A DNA stretch of 64,000 nt, taken from contig NZ_CP049074.1 in NCBI RefSeq assembly GCF_013343295.1, forward strand, positions 372,001 to 436,000, given 5' to 3'. Under the pieces are notes generated by a model. It saw only the letters and a list, made by a program, of their open reading frames with translations, did not search any database and was not told the origin of the DNA. Position numbers and translations under genes: made by a program. This stretch comes from Metallosphaera tengchongensis. GTDB taxonomy: Archaea; Thermoproteota; Thermoprotei_A; Sulfolobales; Sulfolobaceae. This document shows, one piece after another, positions 42,025 to 50,689 of the stretch; the stretch's first letter is position 1, and every line of letters begins with the position of its first letter.

Positions 42025-42747
42025 GTGTCTGATAGAGACTCTAGCGTCAATAGGGCAACTGAACTGAGCGAGGAGGTCTCTAGGTCCTCTCCTAGATCTA
42101 AGTTAATGGATGCTATACTTGTCCTTCTTCACGCTAGACCTCTCCGTACTTCTGAAATTTCCTCCAATCTGGGATATGAAACTAAGTACGTTAGCAGTTA
42201 CTTGAGCTATTGGAAAAAGAGGGGACTTGTGTACCAGGAGGGAGGGAGGTGGTACCTTACTCCTGATGGAGAAAATCTAGCGGTCACAATCATAGACTCT
42301 TACTCTAATTCGAGGTTCAAGGAAATGCTAATGATAGCCAAGCAAATGATAAACGAACCGGTTAAAGAGTCAATAAACAACAAAAAGCCACAAAGTAACA
42401 GAAGTGAACCTAAGGAAGTTTTGTCGTTTATTGACTCTAAAACCAAATCGGATGTCAATAAACAACAAAGAACGGATCCAAGTGTTTGTATATCTGATAT
42501 TTCAGAGAAATTAGACAATGACGAGAAAGATATTCTCCTTTTCTTACTAGAAAGATATAAACAGTGGGGTTCAACCTACGTCTATCTGGACCAGCTTCAG
42601 GAGGAATATAAGGCCGATTCGACCTGGCTCTTCAAAGTTCTAAGAGGTTTGCAGACTAAGAGAGTCCTCTACCTTTATAACGACCCCAAACTGGGTTTCA
42701 GGATAGGTTTTTCGCAATCTGTCAAGAGAAAGCTTGAGAACTGCTAA
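42025..42747 (+). CDS. whiP: WhiP-like winged-helix initiator protein
   Basis: A 240-residue protein with two winged-helix domains: residues ~25-85 ([20 protein letters not shown], then a recognition helix before [13 protein letters not shown]) and ~165-235 ([34 protein letters not shown]). They are joined by a long Lys/Gln/Asn-rich linker. This matches WhiP, the Cdt1-like initiator encoded next to oriC3 in Sulfolobus. Remembered gene order (cdv genes, trp operon, cdvB2 and whiP in one region) supports the call. The frame begins at GTG 42025 (gtgtctgat). Confidence 0.75.
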   Translation: MSDRDSSVNRATELSEEVSRSSPRSKLMDAILVLLHARPLRTSEISSNLGYETKYVSSYLSYWKKRGLVYQEGGRWYLTPDGENLAVTIIDSYSNSRFKEMLMIAKQMINEPVKESINNKKPQSNRSEPKEVLSFIDSKTKSDVNKQQRTDPSVCISDISEKLDNDEKDILLFLLERYKQWGSTYVYLDQLQEEYKADSTWLFKVLRGLQTKRVLYLYNDPKLGFRIGFSQSVKRKLENC

Positions 42748-43010
42748 TCGTAGTATTCGCAGGCCTGTCCTGTGTCCTTTCAGAGGAATTCATTACAAGT
42801 TCTTCTTAACCCTGTAAAACAGCGTTAGTTGTTATTTACAACTACTATATCCGAGTTTTCTTGTTGACCCAGTCTGGATCCATTAGATAATTATACAAAA
42901 GATTGGATTTTTCGTAAAGACTCTTAAGACAATAAATTAGCGTAAGAGTAGTAGTAATCTATATAACTGGTCCAGTGGAAGAGTAGCTTAAGACAAAAGA
43001 GGTGCTTTAG
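42748..43010. other. Candidate replication origin region (oriC3 type) beside whiP
   Basis: A 263-bp AT-rich gap directly 3' of whiP. It contains TCCAGTGGAA (42971-42980), identical to the core of Orc1/Cdc6 mini-ORB sites, a 7-bp inverted repeat TAGTTGT/ACAACTA (42826-42844), two copies of CTTAAGACAAWAA-like sequence (42923-42935 and 42987-42998), and two copies of AAGAGTAG. WhiP binds the adjacent oriC3 in Sulfolobus. Only one mini-ORB is visible, so the call is provisional. Confidence 0.45.
42971..42980 (+). promoter_or_regulatory. Mini-ORB-like site
   Basis: TCCAGTGGAA matches the palindromic core recognised by archaeal Orc1/Cdc6 initiators. It lies in the whiP-flanking gap, between the TATA-like TATATAAC (42960s) and the next gene. 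Confidence 0.45.
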
Positions 43011-43337
43011 TTGTCTTCGAATAAATCAGTAAAAATGTCCGAGGAGGAGATCGATAAGGCTTTGGAAAAGGCCGAAAAGGAGGCTGAAAAGAAAGATCAT
43101 AAAAAAATATGGATGGACAAAATGATGAAGAGCGCCAAGACTTACTATAAGGTATGCCCGTACTACGATAAGAAAACTTCCAAATGCTTCCTCTCACTTT
43201 CAAGTAAATGTAATAGAGATGGAAAATATGAGAATTGTCCTGTATTTCTAGATTTCTTAGACAATAAATACAAAGAATTTACATCTAAAAAGAAAATACT
43301 TCCATTGGATTTCCTAGATTTAGCCCAATCTGTGTAA
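43011..43337 (+). CDS. Small cysteine-containing protein, unknown
   Basis: A 108-residue protein with a charged helical N-terminus (EEEIDKALEKAEKEAEKKDH) and a four-cysteine C-terminal half: VCPYYDKKTSKC, SKC and ENCPVF. The cysteines could bind zinc or a small Fe-S cluster. The TTG start at 43011 is supported by GAGGTG (42999-43004) 6 nt upstream; an ATG eight codons later is the alternative. It lies next to the candidate origin. Confidence 0.62.
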   Translation: MSSNKSVKMSEEEIDKALEKAEKEAEKKDHKKIWMDKMMKSAKTYYKVCPYYDKKTSKCFLSLSSKCNRDGKYENCPVFLDFLDNKYKEFTSKKKILPLDFLDLAQSV

Positions 43338-43356
43338 GATAGAGCGTGTAACGGGA

Positions 43357-44151
43357 GTGGTAAGGAAAAAGACGGATGAGGAAGAGGGAGAACTAGAGGA
43401 AAGGGAGGAGAAAAAGGACAAGAAGTCTAAGAAAGAAAAATACATCGACGCAGAAAAGCTACTGGACGAATATATTGAGGAAGTCGAAATAGGGCTGGGG
43501 CTGAGCCATCTTAAGCTGGGCAAGGACTTATTTAAGGAAATAATTAAGGAACCTTTCATCTCCGCAGTAGGACAGGTTAAGTCTAAGCCAAAACCTAAAA
43601 CCATAATTAATAGGCTCAACTCCTCGAAGGACGTCCTGATGGAGTACGTAGCAGCAAAGCTAGTAAGGTTAGTGGAGCTCTCCAAACTTACAGACGATCA
43701 ACTTGAGTTTCTTGTGTTTTACTCAGGTAGAGCAGTGGTTGATCTAGCCCCAGCGTTATATAGGGAAGTTACCAGAAGGGGAAGAACTGATCTACTGGAC
43801 AACTTGAGGTATAATTGGAATCTTTACGGCATAAAATCCCCCGCAAAGTGCCCTAAATGTGGTTTCGAAGCTGTCATGCCAGACTACTCATGTAAAATCT
43901 GTGGATATGTCCTATCCAGCAAGGAACTCAAGGACTCAATAAACCTGATTCCGCAGTTGGAAGAGATGGTAAGGTACGATGCTGAAGGGTTAAAGGAAAT
44001 TATTTCCAGCGGATATCTTTACTATAACTCTGCAGGGCCTATACCACCTTCAAGATTTAAACCAAAAGAAATGGAAATATACTATGAAATTGTACTCAAT
44101 GGCCAGGAGAAATCTCTTTTGAGCAAAGTTTACAATACTCACCATCCTTGA
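43357..44151 (+). CDS. Uncharacterised protein with zinc ribbon
   Basis: A 264-residue protein with a highly charged N-terminal ~28 residues, a helical middle (about 30-160) and a zinc ribbon CPKCGFEAVMPDYSCKICG (about residues 166-184), followed by a helical C-terminus. It is unnamed to me. The start is GTG 43357. It follows the previous small gene by 19 nt, likely in the same transcript. Its 3' end overlaps the convergent gene 44096-44803 by 56 nt. Confidence 0.65.
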   Translation: MVRKKTDEEEGELEEREEKKDKKSKKEKYIDAEKLLDEYIEEVEIGLGLSHLKLGKDLFKEIIKEPFISAVGQVKSKPKPKTIINRLNSSKDVLMEYVAAKLVRLVELSKLTDDQLEFLVFYSGRAVVDLAPALYREVTRRGRTDLLDNLRYNWNLYGIKSPAKCPKCGFEAVMPDYSCKICGYVLSSKELKDSINLIPQLEEMVRYDAEGLKEIISSGYLYYNSAGPIPPSRFKPKEMEIYYEIVLNGQEKSLLSKVYNTHHP

Positions 44152-44803
44152 TTAATGCCCCACACATTTTGCACCTTGAGAATCTACTCGAAATGACTTG
44201 AATGGAAGGCGGAAAAGTGTGAAACACCTCGTTATCCTTGAAGCTGTCATGTAACCAGAGAAATATGGCGTCAAAGACTTCGTCACCTGTCTTTAACTCC
44301 CCGGTTAATTCCGAGAATCCCATCATCTCGGTGAGAGGAGTGTTGTAAAGGGGGAGAAGAAAAAGTTTGTCTCCTACTCTGTTAACTAGGGAAAACAGAG
44401 AGAGGTATGAATTTTCTAGCTCAGACGAGGAGTAAATTAGATAAGCTTCAAAGAAGTCGGCCGTGAAAGGCAAGACTACTATTTTTTCTTCCTCTTGATT
44501 TAATCTTAATATTAAACTACGTATAGTCAGATTAATTCTATTATAATTTTCTGTTATTATATTTTTTATATTAAGATCACATTGGAGACACAGTTTAGTC
44601 ATCATTGAAGATAACAGCTCGCCCACTTCTTTGTAAAATTCTGGGTAAGCTATGATAATGCTCTGCTTTCTTAGATTTATTCCAGTCTTGCTCATGTTTT
44701 TCCTTACCCGGTGAAGAACTTCGTTCCTAGAACATCTTGGGCAAAGTAACTTTCCGCTAACCATTAAGGAGGCTCCTTCGTTCCCGCAATTAACGCATTT
44801 CAC
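44096..44803 (-). CDS. Degenerate tRNA-thiolase-like (TtuA/Ctu1-Ctu2 family) protein
   Basis: A 235-residue protein whose two ends carry zinc fingers of the tRNA 2-thiolation family: N-terminal CVNCGNEGASLMV...CPRC followed by a basic RVRKNMSKTG, and C-terminal CKMCGALIKDGEYCKLC. The middle, where TtuA/Ctu1 have the PP-loop SGGKDS-type ATP site, reads INLRKQSIIIAYPEFYKE with no such motif. It is also shorter than the ~300-residue enzymes. It may be a catalytically dead partner like eukaryotic Ctu2/Ncs2, by inference. The 3' end overlaps the convergent gene by 56 nt. Confidence 0.55.
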   Translation of the reverse strand: MKCVNCGNEGASLMVSGKLLCPRCSRNEVLHRVRKNMSKTGINLRKQSIIIAYPEFYKEVGELLSSMMTKLCLQCDLNIKNIITENYNRINLTIRSLILRLNQEEEKIVVLPFTADFFEAYLIYSSSELENSYLSLFSLVNRVGDKLFLLPLYNTPLTEMMGFSELTGELKTGDEVFDAIFLWLHDSFKDNEVFHTFPPSIQVISSRFSRCKMCGALIKDGEYCKLCSKEISPGH

Positions 44804-45007
44804 CTTATGAACCAGTAGTTATGATAGGAACACATCAAAATATTATTTACTTGGTATCCTAACCACCCTATAGTTAGTAATGTTATAGAAAAGGAGATTC
44901 CATAGGGAAGTTACTCTCATTTAAGCTTAGAACCAGATAAATTCCGAGACTAGGCTCTTGATAAGACAACTCTACGTTAATTGTCCTTAAGTTGGGGGAT
45001 AGAAAAA

Positions 45008-45016
45008 TTTATATAT
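45008..45016 (+). promoter_or_regulatory. TATA box of thermosome alpha gene
   Basis: AATTTATATATAA around 45006-45018 is a strong TATA element about 40 nt before the ATG. It is followed by AAGGTGATAA (about 45040-45049), a good ribosome binding site just before ATG 45054, consistent with very high expression. Confidence 0.6.
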
Positions 45017-45053
45017 AACCGATCTGAATGGACTTCAGAAAAGGTGATAATGT

Positions 45054-46739
45054 ATGGCTGGAGTTCCAGTTCTTCTATTCAAGGAAGGTACTTCCAGATC
45101 GACTGGTAGAGATGCGTTAAGAAATAACATTTTAGCAGCAAGAACTTTAGCTGAAATGCTTAGGTCAAGCCTAGGTCCTAAAGGACTCGACAAAATGCTC
45201 ATTGATAGCTTTAACGACGTCACTATCACCAATGATGGAGCTACAATAGTCAAAGAAATGGAGATTCAACACCCGGCAGCCAAGCTCCTCGTGGAGGCTG
45301 CTAAAGCTCAGGACGCTGAGGTTGGAGACGGTACGACTAGCGCAGTGGTTCTTGCAGGACTTCTCTTGGAGAAGGCTGAGGCGTTATTGGATCAGAACGT
45401 TCATCCTACAATCATAATAGAAGGGTACAAGAAGGCCTTCAGCAAGGCCCTTGACATTTTGAGCCAAATTTCAACCAAGATCGACGTCAAGGACTTGCAG
45501 AATCCCTCAGTCAAGGCTAACCTGAAGAAAATAGTTTACACGACAATGGCTAGCAAGTTTATTGCAGAATCCGAAGCTGAAATGAACAAAATAATGGATA
45601 TAATAATTGACGCAGTGGCTAAGGTAGCTGAACCTCTACCTAACGGTGGATATAACGTCAGTCTTGACTTGGTTAAGATTGACAAGAAGAAAGGAGGAAC
45701 AATAGAGGACAGTGTTCTAGTCCACGGTTTAGTCCTAGACAAGGAAGTTGTCCATCCGGGTATGCCCAAGAGGGTAGAAAAGGCAAAGATTGCGGTACTT
45801 GACGCTGCTTTGGAGGTCGAGAAGCCCGAAATATCTGCAAAGATAAGCATTACCAGTCCTGACCAGATTAAGTCTTTCCTAGACGAGGAGACCAAGTACC
45901 TCAAGGAAATGGTCGACAAGTTAGCTAGCATTGGTGCCAACGTGGTGGTGTGCCAGAAGGGCATCGACGACATCGCCCAACACTTCCTTGCCAAGAAGGG
46001 TATACTCGCTGTGAGGAGAGTGAAGAGGAGCGACATCGAGAAGCTCGAGAAGGCTTTAGGAGCCAGAATAATAAGCAGCGTGAAGGACGCTACACCCGAA
46101 GATCTAGGCTACGCTGAGCTCGTCGAGGAGAGGAGAATTGGTAACGATAAGATGGTATTCATAGAGGGCGCAAAGAATCCCAGGGCAGTAAACATCCTCC
46201 TGAGAGGTTCGAACGACATGGCTTTGGATGAGGCTGAAAGGAGCATAAATGATGCACTTCATGCTCTAAGGAACATATTGCTCGAGCCCATGATAGTTCC
46301 CGGTGGGGGAGCAATAGAGGTAGAGCTATCCATGAGGTTGAAAGAATACGCTAGGACTGTTGGAGGCAAGGAGCAGTTGGCCATAGAAGCCTATGCTGAT
46401 GCGCTGGAGGAGATACCCAGTATACTCGCAGAGACTGCTGGAATGGAACCTATATCTGCCCTCATGGACCTAAGAGCTAGGCACGTGAAGGGAATTTCAA
46501 ACGCTGGAATAGACGTGATAAACGGTAAGATCACGGATGATATGTTTAGTATCAATGTATTAGAGCCAGTTAGGGTGAAGAGGCAAGTCCTGAAGAGCTC
46601 GACTGAAGCTGCTACAGCTGTGCTTAAGATTGACGATCTGATAGCCGCGTCTCAGCTGAAGTCAGAAGGTGGTAAAGGGAAGGCTGGAGGAGAAGAAGGA
46701 GAAGGAATGGGAGCTGGAGGAGCTCCCTCGTTCGGGTAA
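45054..46739 (+). CDS. thsA: Thermosome alpha subunit (group II chaperonin)
   Basis: A group II chaperonin subunit that folds proteins in an ATP-driven double ring; in Sulfolobus it is the main heat-shock protein (TF55). The 561-residue protein has [44 protein letters not shown] and the C-terminal GGG-rich tail. The sequence is closest to my memory of TF55-alpha rather than beta (e.g. [20 protein letters not shown]). The strong TATA and ribosome binding site fit abundant expression. Confidence 0.95.
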   Translation: MAGVPVLLFKEGTSRSTGRDALRNNILAARTLAEMLRSSLGPKGLDKMLIDSFNDVTITNDGATIVKEMEIQHPAAKLLVEAAKAQDAEVGDGTTSAVVLAGLLLEKAEALLDQNVHPTIIIEGYKKAFSKALDILSQISTKIDVKDLQNPSVKANLKKIVYTTMASKFIAESEAEMNKIMDIIIDAVAKVAEPLPNGGYNVSLDLVKIDKKKGGTIEDSVLVHGLVLDKEVVHPGMPKRVEKAKIAVLDAALEVEKPEISAKISITSPDQIKSFLDEETKYLKEMVDKLASIGANVVVCQKGIDDIAQHFLAKKGILAVRRVKRSDIEKLEKALGARIISSVKDATPEDLGYAELVEERRIGNDKMVFIEGAKNPRAVNILLRGSNDMALDEAERSINDALHALRNILLEPMIVPGGGAIEVELSMRLKEYARTVGGKEQLAIEAYADALEEIPSILAETAGMEPISALMDLRARHVKGISNAGIDVINGKITDDMFSINVLEPVRVKRQVLKSSTEAATAVLKIDDLIAASQLKSEGGKGKAGGEEGEGMGAGGAPSFG

Positions 46740-46745
46740 CGTAAT

Positions 46746-47132
46746 TTAAAATTTTTTATACATTAGTAAAGTATCCGTATCTTCAATATTTTTGAATCCA
46801 TCTATTTCATCCAGGGCCTTCTTTGCTGCTGCCTGAATGTCCTTATCGCTATAGCTCGCAATTACCTCTTGGAGAAGCTTCTTAGATAACTCCACTCCCA
46901 GAACGAGTATCAGGTCAACGAAATCTGGGCTCTCAAAATACTCTACAAGTCGCTTTGGATCCCCTCCGTATGAGGAGAACTTATACTTCGACTCTGCACT
47001 GGCGAGTAACCTCCTCACGTCATCCAGCCTTTTTAGATCCAAGGCTGTGGGTGTCAAAATCTTACTCGCAATGTTTCTCAGAAAGTCCGGTTCGCCCAAA
47101 ATCCAATCGCCTAATGTGGTATTATCCCTCAC
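46746..47132 (-). CDS. Uncharacterised helical protein
   Basis: A 128-residue, mostly helical protein (e.g. SPDFVDLILVLGVELSKKLLQEVI; KDIQAAAKKALDEIDGF) with no motif I recognise. It is convergent with thsA (stops 6 nt apart). The start is GTG 47132 (GTG AGG GAT). Regular codon use and position make it likely real. Confidence 0.58.
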   Translation of the reverse strand: MRDNTTLGDWILGEPDFLRNIASKILTPTALDLKRLDDVRRLLASAESKYKFSSYGGDPKRLVEYFESPDFVDLILVLGVELSKKLLQEVIASYSDKDIQAAAKKALDEIDGFKNIEDTDTLLMYKKF

Positions 47133-47163
47133 ATCTATAAAAGGATTAGTTTATCTTGAAGTC

Positions 47164-47253
47164 ATGATTAGGAAAGAGGATAAAGGACTGGGATTCAAGT
47201 TTAAAGGGAACATGTTAACTATCAATCCAGGGTGTAGGGAAGCTCCAACTTAA
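47164..47253 (+). CDS. Possible small leaderless ORF (29 aa)
   Basis: ATG 47164 opens a 29-codon frame (MIRKEDKGLGFKFKGNML...). A TATA-like CTATAAAAGG at 47135-47144 is centred about 25 nt upstream, ideal for a leaderless mRNA. The peptide is basic with no family match. It could be spurious; the TATA could also belong to another transcript. Confidence 0.28.
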   Translation: MIRKEDKGLGFKFKGNMLTINPGCREAPT

Positions 47254-47560
47254 AACTGTAAAGCATAGTAAGGTACTGTAAGGTCTAGTGAAGAAAGCTA
47301 GCGTTCAATTCGAAAACTTTTCATCGAATCCGAACCTGCATGTGGCTATTTCACTATGATAAACTAGTTAATTCTAGATTTTATCTTAACTAATTTAAAC
47401 TGAGTATGAAATGCTAATGTATTAAAATTGGTTATAGCTTCTTCATTGTAACAATTTATCAAGAAGACACTTAATCTAGTTGAGGCAATATTTTTGGTAC
47501 ATCAGGAAAAAATCTATCCCTTTCACAATATTTAAAAAGGAGATTTAGGAGTCTATATTA
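47254..47560. other. 307-bp AT-rich intergenic region
   Basis: It holds the promoter of the next gene (TATA-like AATATTTAAAAAGG around 47524-47538, right before GTG 47561). The rest is AT-rich with no reading frame, RNA motif or convincing repeat that I can support. Confidence 0.5.
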
Positions 47561-47872
47561 GTGAGTGGATTGAGCACCAAGAGTAAGAAAAGCAGAAGAG
47601 TGAAGGAAGAGGATAGTGAAGTAGAGAGCAAGCTGAAGGTAGTCTACTCAGATAAGGACGTAGTGGTAATGACGGCCCCCAATGAGGAGGAACTTAAGCA
47701 AATATTACTAGATCTCCTGACGGAAAAGCCCATGAACCTGAAGGAATTACACAGCAAATTGTCAGGAATAGCAAGTGAAGACAAAATAAGAAGGGCTTTA
47801 GCTAGTTTAACTGAAAGTAGACACGTTACCATGTTGGAAGACGGCAGATACGCCAAGCTAGGTACAGATTGA
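47561..47872 (+). CDS. Small winged-helix DNA-binding-like protein
   Basis: A 103-residue protein with a charged N-terminal tail (KSKKSRRVKEEDSEVESK) and a C-terminal winged helix (about residues 43-100: EELKQILLDLLTEKPMNLKELHSKLSG, then KIRRALASLTESRHV and a short wing MLEDGRYAKL). The fold suggests DNA binding; the target is unknown. The start is GTG 47561, 20-25 nt after a TATA-like element. Confidence 0.62.
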   Translation: MSGLSTKSKKSRRVKEEDSEVESKLKVVYSDKDVVVMTAPNEEELKQILLDLLTEKPMNLKELHSKLSGIASEDKIRRALASLTESRHVTMLEDGRYAKLGTD

Positions 47873-47875
47873 AAT

Positions 47876-48244
47876 TTATGTCCTGTAAGGGCAACTTCTC
47901 CAATATTTGCTACACATCTCGGCGTTCGTGACCGTGAGTATTCTCCCTAAGGCAGTGCAAAAGGCTACGTAGCCCTTACCAGTTCTCATAGGTCTGTAAT
48001 TCTCGCATGAGCTTTCCAGCGGGCTTTCCATCACGTTCACCAAAGGGTAAAATTTTATCTCTTGCTCAACCGATTGATATAGTTCGAGACCTTGCTTTTC
48101 CTCTCCTGTATCAACGAAATACCTACAACCCTTAAAGGAATTAAAGCAACGATTTGGGCTGGTCACATCAGCGGTGGGAGTGTCAAGCATCGGGGAGGTA
48201 CAGTAGCCAGACTTGTAGTGGGGACAAATATCATGTTTCTGCAA
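47876..48244 (-). CDS. Cysteine-rich protein, possible metal or Fe-S site
   Basis: A 122-residue protein with cysteines at ICPHYKSGYC, RCF, KGCRYF, SSCENY, AFCTAL, EMCSKYW and SCPYR, too many to be chance. The order CPxY-x5-C...C...C resembles that in the gene at 43011-43337, and the N-terminal half could bind a 4Fe-4S cluster or zinc. I cannot name the family. It overlaps the next upstream gene by 14 nt on the same strand. Confidence 0.58.
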   Translation of the reverse strand: MQKHDICPHYKSGYCTSPMLDTPTADVTSPNRCFNSFKGCRYFVDTGEEKQGLELYQSVEQEIKFYPLVNVMESPLESSCENYRPMRTGKGYVAFCTALGRILTVTNAEMCSKYWRSCPYRT

Positions 48245-48434
48245 CTTCTCTCACTACTACATGGATACCAGATAAGTTCTCTGCATCCTCAGTCCAGATG
48301 GGAACGTGGATCCTGCTTATCTTTACCTCATCTACGTTTTTTATCTTCGACATAACCTCTTGAATCTGAACGTCCACTTGGTTGCTCCTCCCGGAGAAGT
48401 CCTCTATAACTAATATTTCAGCTATTTTCTTCAT
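48231..48434 (-). CDS. Small alpha/beta protein, unknown
   Basis: A 67-residue protein with strand-helix-strand pattern (KKIAEILVIEDFSG, VQIQEVMSKIKNVDEV, ISRIHVPIW, GIHVVVREV), like a ferredoxin-like fold. It overlaps the cysteine-rich gene by 14 nt and diverges from argS by 52 nt. No catalytic motif is visible. The two genes are likely one transcript. Confidence 0.55.
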   Translation of the reverse strand: MKKIAEILVIEDFSGRSNQVDVQIQEVMSKIKNVDEVKISRIHVPIWTEDAENLSGIHVVVREVAET

Positions 48435-48486
48435 AATAAAACTCTTGCCTCTAAAGAGTTAAAAGGCTAATAGCATAATAACCCCC

Positions 48487-50343
48487 GTGGACGTCCTAGC
48501 AAAGATAAAAAGGGAAGTAGCTGGCGCAGTAGCTAGAAGCCTGAGCGTTTCTCAAGACCTAGTATATAAGGCTATGGAGTACCCTCCGAGAGAAGAAATG
48601 GGAGATATAGCAATCCCTTTGCCTGCATTAAACGTAAAGGGGGTACCCCAAATAACAGTAGAATCAAGTTACATCAAATCGTTTCACCTGTCAGGAGCCT
48701 TTCTCAACCTTAGAATAGACGAAAAAAAGCTCTTTATGGAGCTCCTTTCATCCATTACGTCAGACTATGGAATTGAGAAGGCTGAAAAGCAGAAAAAGGT
48801 CGTGATAGAGCACACCAGCGCAAATCCCATTCACCCGTTGCACATAGGTCATCTTAGAAACGCAATAATAGGCGATACCCTCGTTAGGCTCTCGAGAGCC
48901 CGAGGGCATAACGTAGTTTCGAGGTTTTACGTCAACGATAGTGGGAGACAGGTAGCTATACTTATATATGGTCTCTCCAAACTCGGGTATCCTGAGCCAC
49001 CAGCAGACGCCAAAAAGGACATTTGGGCCGGAATGATCTACGCCATGACTAACATCATCTTGGAAATAAGATCCATATCTGAGGAATTGAAGGTAGCTCC
49101 AGAGAATGAGTACAGAGAGAAGTTAACTAAGAGAGACGAGCTAGTTGGGCTAGCCTCTCAGATTAGAATGAGAAACCAGGAGTACTTCGACAAGCTTGCT
49201 GAGGCAGTTAGGGACGATCAGGATCCTGAGGGTAAGATAGCTGAAATAATCAGGAAATATGAAAGCGGGGATAAGGATATGAAAGAAGTGGTCAGGAAAT
49301 ACGTTAATTACGTGCTGGAGGGATTTAAGGAGAGCCTTAGTAAACTCAATATAACCTTCGACTATTTTGACTTCGAGAGCGATCTGCTTTGGTCAGGAGA
49401 AGTTAAAGCGATTTTAAGGTCCGCTCTCAACTCTCCAGCAAGGTTTGAGTATAAAGGCACTGAAGCTTTAGATCTAAACAAGTACATTGACGATACGGTT
49501 AGGAAGGAGCTAAGGATACCTGAAGGGCTTGAGATTCCTCCTCTAGTTTTAACCAGATCGGATGGAACGACCTTGTACACCATCAGAGACATAGCTTATA
49601 CCGTAAGGAAATTCATAACCAGCCAAGCTGACCAGGTGATAAACGTCATAGCAGAACAACAATCTATTCCCCAAATACAGTTGAGAGCAGCGCTTTATCT
49701 GCTTGGTTATCCTGACATGGCTAGGAATCTAATCCACTACTCCTACAGTATGGTGACCCTACCAGGGATGACGATGAGTGGAAGACTTGGCAGATACGTT
49801 TCCTTAGACGAGGTTTATGAGAAGGTTAGGCTCTCTGTGGAGGAGAAGATAAAGAATAGGAGCCGAGAGGTAAATGTGGGGGAAATCGTGAACTCTGCTA
49901 TAAGATACGCGATGATATCGGTCTCAGCTGATAAGCAGATTACGTTTAATGTAGGTAGAGTGACCAACTTTGAGCAGAATAGCGGTCCATATTTGCAGTA
50001 CACTTACGTGAGAGCCTATAACATTCTTTCTAAGTATCCTGGGGAGATAACTCTGGATGTAGATTTTGACGACCTAGTGGGGGAGAAGAGAAGTATTCTG
50101 CTGAGTTTGGCCAAATTCCCTGAGACTTTCGTTGCAGCAGCAGAGAGCCTGGAGCCAGAGGTTTTGGTGTCCTACCTTAGACAGTTGGCGGATCTCTTCA
50201 ACGCCTGGTACGATAAGGAGAGAGTCCTGCAGGAGCAGGACGAAAGGAAGAGGATGTGCAGGTTGAACTTGGTCAAGGGAATAGAGATAGTAATGAGGAA
50301 CGGCTTAGGTGTACTGGGTATAAACTCGTTAACCAAAATGTGA
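48487..50343 (+). CDS. argS: Arginyl-tRNA synthetase
   Basis: A class I aminoacyl-tRNA synthetase, 618 residues. The HIGH-type motif is HPLHIGHLRNAIIGDTL (about residue 118), preceded by IEHTSANP, and the C-terminal DALR anticodon-binding domain contains GPYLQYTYVRA, with KEIVLKG-type helices at the end. ArgRS lacks a canonical KMSKS in many species. The GTG start at 48487 gives VDVLAKIKREV as the N-terminal helix. A tRNA-Arg(CCG) gene starts 10 nt after its stop. Confidence 0.94.
   Translation: MDVLAKIKREVAGAVARSLSVSQDLVYKAMEYPPREEMGDIAIPLPALNVKGVPQITVESSYIKSFHLSGAFLNLRIDEKKLFMELLSSITSDYGIEKAEKQKKVVIEHTSANPIHPLHIGHLRNAIIGDTLVRLSRARGHNVVSRFYVNDSGRQVAILIYGLSKLGYPEPPADAKKDIWAGMIYAMTNIILEIRSISEELKVAPENEYREKLTKRDELVGLASQIRMRNQEYFDKLAEAVRDDQDPEGKIAEIIRKYESGDKDMKEVVRKYVNYVLEGFKESLSKLNITFDYFDFESDLLWSGEVKAILRSALNSPARFEYKGTEALDLNKYIDDTVRKELRIPEGLEIPPLVLTRSDGTTLYTIRDIAYTVRKFITSQADQVINVIAEQQSIPQIQLRAALYLLGYPDMARNLIHYSYSMVTLPGMTMSGRLGRYVSLDEVYEKVRLSVEEKIKNRSREVNVGEIVNSAIRYAMISVSADKQITFNVGRVTNFEQNSGPYLQYTYVRAYNILSKYPGEITLDVDFDDLVGEKRSILLSLAKFPETFVAAAESLEPEVLVSYLRQLADLFNAWYDKERVLQEQDERKRMCRLNLVKGIEIVMRNGLGVLGINSLTKM
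50318..50324 (+). promoter_or_regulatory. TATA box for tRNA-Arg inside argS
   Basis: GTATAAA at 50318-50324 lies within the last argS codons, about 30-36 nt before the tRNA, suitable for independent transcription of the tRNA with a very short leader. Confidence 0.4.
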
Positions 50344-50353
50344 GAGCCTGCCT

Positions 50354-50430
<77 letters not shown>

Positions 50431-50460
50431 TTAAATCCTCTCTAATATTCTAACGTTTAG

Positions 50461-50566
50461 GTCGAGGCCTTCGTAAATTGCAACATAACGAGTGCCTCGT
50501 CCTTTGAGACGTGGAGGAAGTCCGAATGATATCCATCACCTCTTCCTAGACCCTGAGCGTTATGTT
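50461..50566 (+). ncRNA. Candidate structured RNA between tRNA-Arg and nrdJ
   Basis: AACATAACG (50482-50490) is a perfect reverse complement of CGTTATGTT (50558-50566). Inside, CCTC/GAGG with GTC/GAC (495-501 and 508-517 of the 50 kb line) and AGGAAG/CTTCCT (50515-50520/50542-50547) can form hairpins. Alternatively CGAGGC (50463-50468) pairs with GCCTCG (50494-50499). A TATA-like CTTTAAATC lies ~26 nt before 50461. The family is unknown; C/D, H/ACA and RNase P signatures are incomplete. Confidence 0.35.
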
Positions 50567-50689
50567 ATTGGATGTACAGTTGGTCTATCTATTGGAACCC
50601 ATACATTATACTTATAAAACTGAAAATAGTAAAAATTTTTTAAATAAGTTAGATTTAGTGTGGAATTATCAACTAGGCTTTTCATCTGG

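Noticed and set aside
45536-46036. 166-codon antisense frame within the thermosome gene
   Set aside because: It mirrors the codons of a strongly conserved gene; low-complexity Ser/Thr/Ile-rich translation typical of antisense shadows.
50511-50530. GGAGGAAGTCCG resembles the CR-I motif of RNase P RNA
   Set aside because: No matching CR-V (ACAGAA-type) partner, and the segment between candidate ends is far shorter than Sulfolobales RNase P RNA.
50525-50556. ATGATAT ... CTGA in the tRNA-Arg/nrdJ gap as a C/D box RNA
   Set aside because: The C box is imperfect, there is no second box pair, and the flanks do not pair next to the boxes.
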